In this document: piece by piece, positions 5,502 to 12,472 of the stretch
Position numbering within the stretch: the first letter of the stretch is position 1
Layout: each line of letters starts with the position of its first letter
Assembly: GCA_021781865.1 (NCBI GenBank)
Contig: JAJXVZ010000014.1
Location: 1 to 13,820, forward strand
Direction: 5' to 3'
DNA length: 13,820 nt
Source of the DNA: a bacterium
GTDB taxonomy: Bacteria; Patescibacteriota; Minisyncoccia; Phycocordibacterales; Phycocordibacteraceae
Notes under the pieces: model-generated
Told to the model about the DNA's origin: nothing
Seen by the model: the letters and a program-made list of their open reading frames with translations, nothing else
Databases searched by the model: none
Translations under genes and position numbers: made by a program

Positions 5502-6062
5502 TTAAAATTGCACTTTTACCGGTTCTGCGGCTGCAGCATCTGCGGCTGCAAGTTCGAAGAGCTCCATTGGTTTGAATTTGAAAGAGCCCGCAATAATATT
5601 CCCGGGGAACGACTGCAGGGCGGTGTTGAGCGCCATCACGGTCGTATTATAGAAGCGACGTGCCGCCTGAATTTTGTCTTCCGTATCGCCAAGTTCCTGT
5701 TGCAGTTGGAGGAAATTTTCATTCGCCTTAAGCTGCGGATAATTCTCCGCAACGGCAAAGAGTGATTTCAGTGTCCCCGCGAGCGCATTTTCGGCTGCAG
5801 CTTTGTCCGCGGTGCCAGTGGCACCCATCGCTCTCGTTCTCGCATCGGTCACATTCTGAAAAGTCGTCTTCTCGTGTGCGGCGTACCCTTTCACAGACTC
5901 GACAAGATTCGGAATAAGGTCGTAACGGCGCTTCAGTTGCACCGCGATATCGGCCCATGCCTCCTTCGCACGATTCGTAAGAGTGACGAAATTGTTATAC
6001 GCGAATACAAGCCAAAGCACGATAATCGCAAGGATTATATACACAACGGTGGTAATAGTCAT
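5502..6062 (-). CDS. lemA: LemA family membrane-anchored protein
   Basis: 186 residues, the usual LemA size. There is one N-terminal membrane helix (about 4-22), followed by NNFVTLTNRAKEAWADIAVQ and LKRRYDLIPNLVESVKGYA (about 43-61), the family hallmark, and then a helical bundle with NENFLQLQQELGDTE and ARRFYN. The C-terminus is alanine-rich. LemA proteins expose a long helical domain outside the membrane. Their biochemical role is unsettled, and they commonly accompany HtpX-type proteases. The gene has its own promoter (6069-6096) with the -10 box 6 nt from the ATG, so it can be expressed apart from malic enzyme. It is followed after 12 nt by the GGDEF gene. Confidence 0.94.
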   Translation of the reverse strand: MTITTVVYIILAIIVLWLVFAYNNFVTLTNRAKEAWADIAVQLKRRYDLIPNLVESVKGYAAHEKTTFQNVTDARTRAMGATGTADKAAAENALAGTLKSLFAVAENYPQLKANENFLQLQQELGDTEDKIQAARRFYNTTVMALNTALQSFPGNIIAGSFKFKPMELFELAAADAAAAEPVKVQF

Positions 6063-6068
6063 GTGTCA

Positions 6069-6096
6069 AGTGTAGCACCGCGCAAAATCAACGCAA
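6069..6096 (-). promoter_or_regulatory. Extended -10 promoter of lemA (leaderless)
   Basis: On the minus strand: TTGCGT (6091-6096), a 16-nt spacer ending in TGC, then TACACT (6069-6074), and 6 nt to ATG 6062. The TG extended -10 strengthens the call. The predicted transcript begins at or next to the ATG. Confidence 0.55.
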
Positions 6097-6522
6097 GTGC
6101 GTAAAAAAATAAATCCCGAGGGGCACACACCATGTAAGCCAATCAACGATGCCTTTTTTCCAGAGTTGCTGATACATGCGGCGGTGTAAATAAAATTCTT
6201 GAAATGAAATGAAAAGCACGGCAATGGCAAGGAATACGTACATCGCGTGAGAACCGCCGAAGAATGATTCTGAAAAGTATGCCGCAATGGTCAAGAAAAG
6301 TATGGCGCCAAAAAGATGAAAGAGTTGCCGGTACGCGTCGAGTTTGAAACCATAATGACCAGCACCATACATACGTTCATATCGTGCGAACGTCGCGTTA
6401 TATGAACGAACACCGCGCACCCACTGTCCTTGCACTTTTGTTTTGAAGGGATACAGCCGATCTGGTAGCATCACGAGTGCCTTATAGAGACCAATACGTT
6501 TTGCTGTGTGTTTCTTTCTCAT
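6088..6522 (-). CDS. Small membrane protein of unknown function
   Basis: 144 residues from ATG 6522. The first 65 residues are strongly basic and probably cytoplasmic (MRKKHTAKRIGLYKALVM, then KVQGQWVRGVRSYNATFARY). Three hydrophobic segments follow at about 67-84, 92-111 and 125-141, separated by SESFFGGSH and the basic HRRMYQQLWKKG. I do not recognise a family. An upstream in-frame start at 6546 would overlap the end of malic enzyme. ATG 6522 is preferred because TACACT lies 6 nt upstream and the protein then begins naturally. It lies 4 bp after the malic enzyme stop and 25 bp before lemA, so it probably belongs to the same transcript. Confidence 0.75.
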   Translation of the reverse strand: MRKKHTAKRIGLYKALVMLPDRLYPFKTKVQGQWVRGVRSYNATFARYERMYGAGHYGFKLDAYRQLFHLFGAILFLTIAAYFSESFFGGSHAMYVFLAIAVLFISFQEFYLHRRMYQQLWKKGIVDWLTWCVPLGIYFFTHLR

Positions 6523-6526
6523 ACCC

Positions 6527-7657
6527 CTAGTGTACCGCCCGCGCAATGGTCCTGACTACGCGCGGATCGAGGATGTCGGGGATAACCTTATCGGCCGTTG
6601 GATTTTTGATGAGTGCGGCGAGTGCACGGGCGGCTTGCAATTTGTTTTTCTCGGTGATCTTTTTAACTCCGTGATCGAATGCGCCGCGGAAGATGCCCGG
6701 GAAAACGAGGGCGTTGTTTATCTGGTTCGGATAATCGGAACGACCAGTTGCAACGACGGCAGCGCCTGCTCTTTTTGCTTTGTCGGGTAGTATCTCCGGA
6801 TCGGGGTTCGCCATCGCGAAGACAATTCCGCGTGGCGCCATGCTTGCGACATGTTCCCTACTGAGAAGCCCCTTGCCGGAAACGCCAATAAATACGTCCA
6901 TACCATGGATTGTTTCAGTGAGATTTCCATGCAAGCCGTGCGGATTCGTGAGCGCGGCGAGCTCGGCTTTGTGCGTATTCAAATCAGTACGATTACTGTA
7001 AATCGTTCCTGCACGGTCGAGGAGAGTGATGTCCTTGATACCTGCTGCTAGCAAAAGTTTCGCGATTGCCGTCCCTGCCGCGCCCGCACCGTTTATCACG
7101 ACTTTCAATTTTTTAAAATCTTTTTTCACGACCTTTGCTGCGTTGATGAGTCCTGCAAGCGTGACGATTGCAGTACCGTGCTGATCATCGTGCATCACCG
7201 GAATATCCAGATCTTCGATAAGCCGCCGCTCTATGTCGAAACATCTTGGCGCCGAAATGTCTTCGAGATTGATGCCGCCGAAGGCAGGAGCGATCGCTTT
7301 CACGACACGCACGATCTCGTCCGGATCTTGCGTGTCAAGCACGATGGGCCACGCGTCTATATCCGCAATCTCTTTAAATATGTGCGCCTTCCCTTCCATG
7401 ACGGGCAACGCGCCGTAGGGACCAATGTTGCCAAGACCGAGCACCGCCGAACCGTCGGAAATGACAGCAACGCTGTTTTTCTTCACCGACATATTTCGCG
7501 CGCCTTTCGGATGTTTCGCAAGATATCGGGCGACAACGCCCACGCCCGGTGTGTACCACAACGAGAAATCTTTCTTGTGGGTGAGCCTTGTGCGCACCCT
7601 CGTCCCGATACGCGCGCCCTGTTTCTTGTATACCGCCAAAATTTTCTTCGCATCCAT
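6527..7657 (-). CDS. NAD(P)-dependent malic enzyme
   Basis: 376 residues, the short prokaryotic form without the phosphotransacetylase-like C-terminal domain of MaeB. N-terminal malic domain: SLWYTPGVGVVARYLAKHP, ISDGSAVLGLGNIGPYGALP, then VMEGKA with the catalytic Lys, and the metal-binding stretch INLEDISAPRCFDIE. HDDQHGTAIV joins to the NAD-binding domain, with GAGAAGTAIAKLLLAAG and LLDRAG, whose Asp at the end of strand 2 favours NAD. Near the end, MANPDPEI and YPNQINNALVFPG are typical. It oxidatively decarboxylates malate to pyruvate in the cytosol, a common central step in fermentative CPR bacteria. It is divergent from recG, shares one palindromic -10 with it, and is first in the minus-strand train. 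Confidence 0.95.
   Translation of the reverse strand: MDAKKILAVYKKQGARIGTRVRTRLTHKKDFSLWYTPGVGVVARYLAKHPKGARNMSVKKNSVAVISDGSAVLGLGNIGPYGALPVMEGKAHIFKEIADIDAWPIVLDTQDPDEIVRVVKAIAPAFGGINLEDISAPRCFDIERRLIEDLDIPVMHDDQHGTAIVTLAGLINAAKVVKKDFKKLKVVINGAGAAGTAIAKLLLAAGIKDITLLDRAGTIYSNRTDLNTHKAELAALTNPHGLHGNLTETIHGMDVFIGVSGKGLLSREHVASMAPRGIVFAMANPDPEILPDKAKRAGAAVVATGRSDYPNQINNALVFPGIFRGAFDHGVKKITEKNKLQAARALAALIKNPTADKVIPDILDPRVVRTIARAVH
6529..6534 (-). promoter_or_regulatory. -10-like box before the small membrane protein gene
   Basis: TACACT on the minus strand, 6 nt before ATG 6522 and overlapping the malic enzyme stop codon by one base. It is identical to the lemA -10 and at the same distance from the ATG. 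No good -35 is seen. Confidence 0.3.
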
Positions 7658-7667
7658 GCTGAGTCGC

Positions 7668-7677
7668 TAGTATACTA
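7668..7677. promoter_or_regulatory. Shared palindromic -10 for recG and malic enzyme
   Basis: TAGTATACTA is a perfect palindrome containing TATACT on both strands. On the plus strand TATACT (7671-7676) is 6 nt from the recG ATG. On the minus strand it is 11 nt from the malic enzyme ATG. Polymerase could start in either direction from the same bases, making the two genes mutually exclusive per initiation event. Confidence 0.6.
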
Positions 7678-7682
7678 CGAAA

Positions 7683-9872
7683 ATGATGCTCGACGATACT
7701 CTGGAAAAACATTTTCCGCGACTGAAACCGGAGCAGAAGCATGCGCTCGCAAAACTTAGGATACGAAGTATTCGTGACTTGTTGTACCATTTCCCCGCCC
7801 GTTATGAAAATTCTGGACCAACGGAGACTATAGCCAGCGCGAAGTCTGGCACCGAAGTAACACTCTATGGCACGGTACGCAAGCCCGATATACGGAAGAC
7901 CTGGAAAAGTCGCCGGCCAATCGCTGAGGCATGGCTTGAAGATGCTTCTGGAAAAATAAAAATGATGTGGTTCAGTCAGCCCTATATCGCAAAAACGCTC
8001 CATGACGGTATGGTCGTTAAGGTGAGTGGGCACGTTGGGGGAACGGGTACGAAAATCTATCTGGCGAATCCGGAGATCGATAAGTCGCCAGTTATGCCGG
8101 AAGAAGTCCAGAATTCTATATTCAAAAACCAAGACGCCCTCTTAGGGGATGCTCAAGGTGATATCTTGATTCCTGGATTAACCCCGATCTATCCAGAGAG
8201 CCGAGGCATCTCATCACTTTGGTTCATGCATGCAATAAGAAAAATTTTTGAAACGAATATGCATGAAAATCTCGGCGATCCGATCCCGTCAAAAATCCTC
8301 ATGCACTACAATCTACCATCGCTCTCCGCGGCGCTCGTCTTCATCCATGCGCCACGACGACTTCAAGACGCCATAGCGGCACGTAAGCGGTTCGCTTTCG
8401 AGGAAGTATTTGCGCTCCAGGTTGCGCTGCAGCAGCGCCGCCACGCTCTTCTTGCAAAGTCCGCGCTCACAGTCGTTGTCGATCGCGACGCGCTTGCAAC
8501 CTTCATTGCATCGTTCCCTTTCCCCGCGACAAGGGCGCAGATGCGCGCAATCGACGTCATTATTGCCGACTTTGAAAAAGAGCATCCGATGTTGCGCCTC
8601 CTCGAAGGAGACGTCGGGAGTGGCAAGACTGCGATTGCGGCTGCCACCGCCTATCTCGTCGCAACTTCGTTGCCAAAAGGACGTATTGCAGGCACGCTGC
8701 AAGTCGCCTACCTCTGTCCGACCGAAATACTTGCGAAACAGCATTTCTCCACGTTCGTTTCTTACTTCAAGAATCATCCAATTCCAATAGGCCTCATTAC
8801 CGGCAACGAATGTCGAAGATTCCCTTCTCGCGTACGATATGAAGAATCCACAAAACTTCCGAGAGCCGCATTCCGGAAGATGGTTGCGAACGGCGAAATT
8901 CCAATCGTTATCGGCACGCATGCACTCATCGAAAAGTCACTTTCGTTCAAATATTTCGCATATGCCATCATCGACGAGCAACACCGCTTCGGCATCGCGC
9001 ATCGGCAGAAATTCGCGACCAAGGGTACAGTCGCTCCACACTTACTCTCGATGACCGCAACGCCCATTCCGCGTACGCTTGCGCTTACGATCTACGGCGA
9101 CCTCGATCTTACACTCCTCGATGAAATGCCCGCGGGCAGAAAGCCCGTTATCACTGAAGTACTCGGGCCGGAAAAACGTAATCGCGCGTATGAGCGCGTT
9201 CGTACTGAACTCGCGAAGGGCCGCCAAGCATACGTCATCTGCCCACGCATCGACGAGCCCGATCCAGCTAAGGAACTTGCGCTTCAAGCAAAGTCTGTGA
9301 AGGCCGAAGCGGAACGACTAAGGAAGGATGTATTCCCCGATGCAACGATAGCCATCCTACACAGCAAAATGCGTCCAGCGGAAAAAGAAGAAACGATGCG
9401 AGAATTCGAGAAAGGGAAAATTAACATTCTTGTCGCGACATCAGTTGTCGAAGTCGGCGTCAATGTACCGAACGCTACTATCATCCTCATCGAGGGTGCC
9501 GAACGCTTCGGTCTCGCGCAGTTGCATCAATTGCGTGGTCGCGTCATCCGTTCAACGCACCAGGCATATTGCTTCGCACTGCCGGAGTCCTTCGGACAGA
9601 TCACAAGAGACCGACTTAAAGCGTTTACCACTGCCAAAAACGGATTCGAGCTCGCTGAATACGACCTTGCACTCCGTGGCGCGGGCGAACTTGCAGGCGG
9701 GAAACAGTGGGGGGTCTCGGACATCGCTATGGAAGCATTGAAAAATATAAAGTTAGTGGAAGCAGCACGCGCCGAGGCGGTACGCCTTATTGACGATGAT
9801 TTAAAATTAAAATATCATCCCGATCTTGCACTACGTGTCAGTAGCGCCGATCGCGAGATGCATTTGGAGTAG
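7683..9872 (+). CDS. recG: ATP-dependent DNA helicase RecG
   Basis: 729 residues, close to the usual 690-780. The order is an N-terminal wedge/OB region (about 50-135), Walker A GDVGSGKT (309-316), GTHALI (411-416), the RecG-type DExH box DEQHRFG (431-437), SMTATPIPRTLALTIYGDLD (456-475), DEMPAGRKPV, motif V VATSVVEVGVNVPNA (584-598) and motif VI QLRGRVIR (616-623), then the C-terminal TRDRLKAF and LRGAGELAGGKQWG blocks. It remodels stalled replication forks and branch-migrates Holliday junctions. Motif VI has Ile and Ser where most RecG have Gly (RVGRG), although the Q..GR..R frame is kept. About 15 extra residues follow LITGN. A leaderless start at 7683 is predicted from TATACT at 7671-7676. 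tRNA-Ile follows after 24 bp. Confidence 0.96.
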   Translation: MMLDDTLEKHFPRLKPEQKHALAKLRIRSIRDLLYHFPARYENSGPTETIASAKSGTEVTLYGTVRKPDIRKTWKSRRPIAEAWLEDASGKIKMMWFSQPYIAKTLHDGMVVKVSGHVGGTGTKIYLANPEIDKSPVMPEEVQNSIFKNQDALLGDAQGDILIPGLTPIYPESRGISSLWFMHAIRKIFETNMHENLGDPIPSKILMHYNLPSLSAALVFIHAPRRLQDAIAARKRFAFEEVFALQVALQQRRHALLAKSALTVVVDRDALATFIASFPFPATRAQMRAIDVIIADFEKEHPMLRLLEGDVGSGKTAIAAATAYLVATSLPKGRIAGTLQVAYLCPTEILAKQHFSTFVSYFKNHPIPIGLITGNECRRFPSRVRYEESTKLPRAAFRKMVANGEIPIVIGTHALIEKSLSFKYFAYAIIDEQHRFGIAHRQKFATKGTVAPHLLSMTATPIPRTLALTIYGDLDLTLLDEMPAGRKPVITEVLGPEKRNRAYERVRTELAKGRQAYVICPRIDEPDPAKELALQAKSVKAEAERLRKDVFPDATIAILHSKMRPAEKEETMREFEKGKINILVATSVVEVGVNVPNATIILIEGAERFGLAQLHQLRGRVIRSTHQAYCFALPESFGQITRDRLKAFTTAKNGFELAEYDLALRGAGELAGGKQWGVSDIAMEALKNIKLVEAARAEAVRLIDDDLKLKYHPDLALRVSSADREMHLE

Positions 9873-9896
9873 CCGTGCGCTAGTATAGCTGGTGTT

Positions 9897-9970
9897 CCAC
9901 CCGTAGCTCAGTTGGTTAGAGCATCGAGCTTATACCTCGAGGGTCCTTGGTTCAAGTCCAAGCGGGTGGA
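9897..9970 (+). tRNA. tRNA-Ile (UAU)
   Basis: 74 nt. Acceptor CCACCCG (9897-9903) pairs with CGGGTGG (9963-9969), with discriminator A at 9970. U8-A9 is followed by the D arm GCTC-AGTTGGTTA-GAGC. Anticodon stem TCGAG/CTCGA holds loop CTTATAC, giving anticodon UAU, which reads AUA (Ile). The T arm is CTTGG-TTCAAGT-CCAAG. CCA is not encoded. Most bacteria read AUA with a CAU tRNA modified to lysidine, so UAU is unusual. C1-G72 is also uncommon for an Ile tRNA. Confidence 0.93.
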
Positions 9971-9980
9971 CTAAGTAGGT

Positions 9981-11927
9981 TTATACGATGTCGCCCGCAG
10001 GGGGTACAATACTAGCATCTTCTTCTTCGCGTTTCTTCGGCAAAATACCATTCGCGATAAGGATTTTTTCAAACTCGCTTCGTTCGACGGTCTCTTTTTC
10101 GATTAGTTCCTTCGCTATCGCGTCGAGCGCATTGCGATGTTCACTGATAACTTTCTTTGCACGCTCCTTCGCTTCAACGATTATACGCGTGACTTCTGCG
10201 TCAATTTGCGACGCGACCTGTTCGGAATATGGCTCATTCCCGAGCTGTCGTTCGCCGAAGGCTATCGGCCCGAGCTTTTCGCTCATGCCGAAACGCGCAA
10301 CCATGCTACGCGCAAGCGCGGTAATAACAGCAAGATCGTTTGATGGCCCAGTTGTCACGTCATCAAAAAGCATCTCTTCGGCGACATAGCCACCGAGTGT
10401 TGCGGCAATATCGTCGAAAAATTGCTTTCTCGATTGCATCTTCTTGTCCTCAAAAGGAAGTTTCAGCGTATATCCGGCTGCGCGACCACGACTGATGATA
10501 GAGATCTTATGCACCGGGTCGGCATACGTAAGCACTGAAGAGACAAGCGCGTGACCAGCCTCATGGTAGGCGGTTAACTCTTTTTCTTTTTTAGAGAGTA
10601 GATGGCTTTTGCGTTCCGGGCCAAGCATCACTTTTTCTATGGAGCGAATCAGATCATATTGGGTAATTTCCTTTCTATTCTCTCGAGCGGCAAGAATCGC
10701 GCCTTCATTCATGAGGGAATAGAGTTCTGCGCCTGAAAATCCAGGAGTACGTTCGGCTATGACCGAGAGCACGACATCCGGTCCAAGCGGCTTCTGACGT
10801 GCGTGAATATTAAGTATCTCTTCACGATCGCGACGGTCGGGAAGATCAATAGTCACTCGTCTATCGAAACGCCCGGGGCGCAAAAGAGCTGGATCAAGTA
10901 CGTCAGGTCTATTCGTTGCTGCCATGACCACGACCTTTTCTGCGGGTTCGAACCCGTCCATCTCTACAAGAATCTGATTCAGTGTTTGTTCCCGTTCGTC
11001 ATTGCCGCCACCAACACCCGCACCACGTACACGTCCAACCGCATCGATTTCGTCAACAAAGATAATTGCTGGTGCAGCTTTTTTTGCTAGCTGAAATAAA
11101 TCTCGCACCCGAGAAGCACCAACGCCAACAAACATTTCGACAAACTCTGAACCTGATATGGAAAAAAATGGGACACCTGCCTCTCCAGCAACCGCACGTG
11201 CGAGCAAAGTCTTACCGGTACCTGGGGCACCCATAAGGATTATTCCCTTTGGGATACGAGCGCCGATGTCGAGAAACTTCTTCGGGTTCTTAAGAAAATC
11301 TACGATTTCAAGGAGCTCCTCTTTTGCTTCACGGGCACCTGCAATATCGGCAAATGTGACCCGTTGCGAAGAATCCGCGGGATCGGTTATGCGCGCCTTG
11401 GATTGTCCAAAACTAAATGCTTGCATACCCGCCCCCTTTACTTGCCGTGAAAGGAACCAGAAAAGAAACACGAAAAAAAGAAGCGGGATCAGAATTGGCG
11501 CAAGCGTAATGAACCAAAATTGAAAACCGGATTGCCCTTGAACCGTTAACGAGACCTTAGAGAGTTCAGCGGGGGTAACGCCGTAAGTCGCGAGAGTTTC
11601 AGGAAGTCCGGCGGCTACATCCTTACGCGAGGTTGCCGTAGATTTATCGGTAAAGACTATATTAAGTCCATCGCCATTTACGGTAATAGAATTAATCTTG
11701 CCTGCTGCAACATCGGCAGCAACCGTCGAAAGGGGGATCTCATTTGTCGGCTGAATAAAGCTTTCGACAAGTGAATAAACGCTCATGAGGACAAGGAATA
11801 TAAGTATCGTAGTTATGAGATTCCCAAAGAAAGAAGGGCCACCGAGTGCCGTCCTCAAGTTACGAGGCGCCGGAAGCGGAACTGTAGGTTTCTTCTTTTT
11901 TGATTTCTGTGGTGGTACGACTGGCAT
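9981..11927 (-). CDS. ftsH: FtsH, ATP-dependent membrane zinc protease
   Basis: 648 residues, the normal family length. After a basic, proline-rich N-terminus come two membrane helices (about 36-55 and 137-160) flanking the extracytoplasmic domain. The AAA+ module has Walker A GAPGTGKT (233-240), the pore motif MFVGVG (265-270), Walker B IIFVDEID (288-295) and the second region of homology ATNRPDVLDPALLRPGRFDR (337-356). The M41 protease has HEAGH (455-459), and Asp531 in TTGPSNDL is the third zinc ligand. The C-terminal tail is short and acidic (KKREEEDAS). FtsH degrades misfolded membrane proteins and, in E. coli, some tmRNA-tagged proteins, which fits its position next to smpB and ssrA. 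No Shine-Dalgarno sequence is seen. TATAGT lies 7 nt before ATG 11927. It converges on tRNA-Ile with 10 bp between and no visible terminator. Confidence 0.97.
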   Translation of the reverse strand: MPVVPPQKSKKKKPTVPLPAPRNLRTALGGPSFFGNLITTILIFLVLMSVYSLVESFIQPTNEIPLSTVAADVAAGKINSITVNGDGLNIVFTDKSTATSRKDVAAGLPETLATYGVTPAELSKVSLTVQGQSGFQFWFITLAPILIPLLFFVFLFWFLSRQVKGAGMQAFSFGQSKARITDPADSSQRVTFADIAGAREAKEELLEIVDFLKNPKKFLDIGARIPKGIILMGAPGTGKTLLARAVAGEAGVPFFSISGSEFVEMFVGVGASRVRDLFQLAKKAAPAIIFVDEIDAVGRVRGAGVGGGNDEREQTLNQILVEMDGFEPAEKVVVMAATNRPDVLDPALLRPGRFDRRVTIDLPDRRDREEILNIHARQKPLGPDVVLSVIAERTPGFSGAELYSLMNEGAILAARENRKEITQYDLIRSIEKVMLGPERKSHLLSKKEKELTAYHEAGHALVSSVLTYADPVHKISIISRGRAAGYTLKLPFEDKKMQSRKQFFDDIAATLGGYVAEEMLFDDVTTGPSNDLAVITALARSMVARFGMSEKLGPIAFGERQLGNEPYSEQVASQIDAEVTRIIVEAKERAKKVISEHRNALDAIAKELIEKETVERSEFEKILIANGILPKKREEEDASIVPPAGDIV

Positions 11928-11934
11928 GGAAAGT

Positions 11935-11942
11935 ACTATACT
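11935..11942. promoter_or_regulatory. Overlapping divergent -10 boxes of ftsH and smpB
   Basis: ACTATACT contains TATACT (11937-11942) on the plus strand, 6 nt before the leader ORF ATG at 11949, and TATAGT (11935-11940) on the minus strand, 7 nt before the ftsH ATG. On the ftsH side TTGTCT sits at a 16-nt spacing. This has the same architecture as the recG/malic enzyme promoter. Confidence 0.55.
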
Positions 11943-11948
11943 CTTTAC

Positions 11949-11981
11949 ATGAGAGAAGACAAATTCGAAAAAATAATATGA
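11949..11981 (+). CDS. Putative 10-codon leader ORF coupled to smpB
   Basis: ATG 11949 lies exactly 6 nt after TATACT, matching the leaderless pattern of recG, lemA and others. It reads MREDKFEKII and stops at TGA 11979-11981, which overlaps the smpB ATG (11978-11980) as ATGA. smpB itself has no Shine-Dalgarno sequence, so ribosomes loaded at the leaderless mini-ORF could reinitiate on smpB. The peptide is charged and has no obvious arrest motif. The ORF is too short for certainty, and the support is purely positional. Confidence 0.45.
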   Translation: MREDKFEKII

Positions 11982-12421
11982 CCCTCGTCAAAAATAAAAA
12001 AGCATCATTAAAATATACCCCGATTGAATACTTCACAGCGGGTTTTGAGCTGCTCGGCACTGAAGTAAAAGCTTTGCGGGCAAAGATGGGTTCCTTGGAG
12101 GGAGCACGGGTGGTGATACGTGGCGGCGAGGCATTCATAATCGGAATGACGATTCCACCGTATCAAACAGCAAATACGGCGAAAAACTATGATTCGGAAC
12201 GCTCCCGCCGCCTCCTACTTACGAAGCAGGAAATTGCAATACTCGCTTCCGCCGAAGCGAAAAAAGGGTTGACAATAGTCCCTCTTGAGGTATATACTCA
12301 AGGACGATTCGTGAAAACGCGTATTGCAATAGTGCGCGGTAAGGGAAAAATCGAACGTCGCGAGGAATTGAAGAAACGAGATGCTGGACGCGAGATGCGG
12401 CGCATTTTGAAAAATAGGTGA
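11978..12421 (+). CDS. smpB: SsrA-binding protein SmpB
   Basis: 147 residues, normal for the family. Conserved blocks are FELLGTEVKALR (23-34), GSLEGARVVIRGGEAFIIGM (38-57), PYQTAN (61-66), and SERSRRLLLTKQEI (73-86). The basic C-terminal tail KKRDAGREMRRILKNR becomes helical in the ribosomal mRNA channel. SmpB carries tmRNA to stalled ribosomes for trans-translation. The start at ATG 11978 was chosen because the family consensus begins about here and upstream codons in frame (to 11900) run into ftsH antisense. The tmRNA gene itself follows 51 bp later on the same strand, so the protein and its RNA partner are probably co-transcribed. It diverges from ftsH. Confidence 0.95.
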   Translation: MTLVKNKKASLKYTPIEYFTAGFELLGTEVKALRAKMGSLEGARVVIRGGEAFIIGMTIPPYQTANTAKNYDSERSRRLLLTKQEIAILASAEAKKGLTIVPLEVYTQGRFVKTRIAIVRGKGKIERREELKKRDAGREMRRILKNR

Positions 12422-12472
12422 GTCTCGAATGATCAGTCACGGAAAGTGCAGGATAAGTATCCCGCTCTCCCC

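Noticed and set aside
6060..6546. Start of the small membrane protein at 6546
   Set aside because: This would overlap the malic enzyme end by about 20 bp with no initiation signal. ATG 6522 fits the -10 spacing seen in neighbours.
7374..8132. 252-codon minus-strand open frame across the recG start
   Set aside because: It spans the recG/malic enzyme promoter and is antisense to both well-supported genes, with Arg/Cys/His-rich shadow composition.
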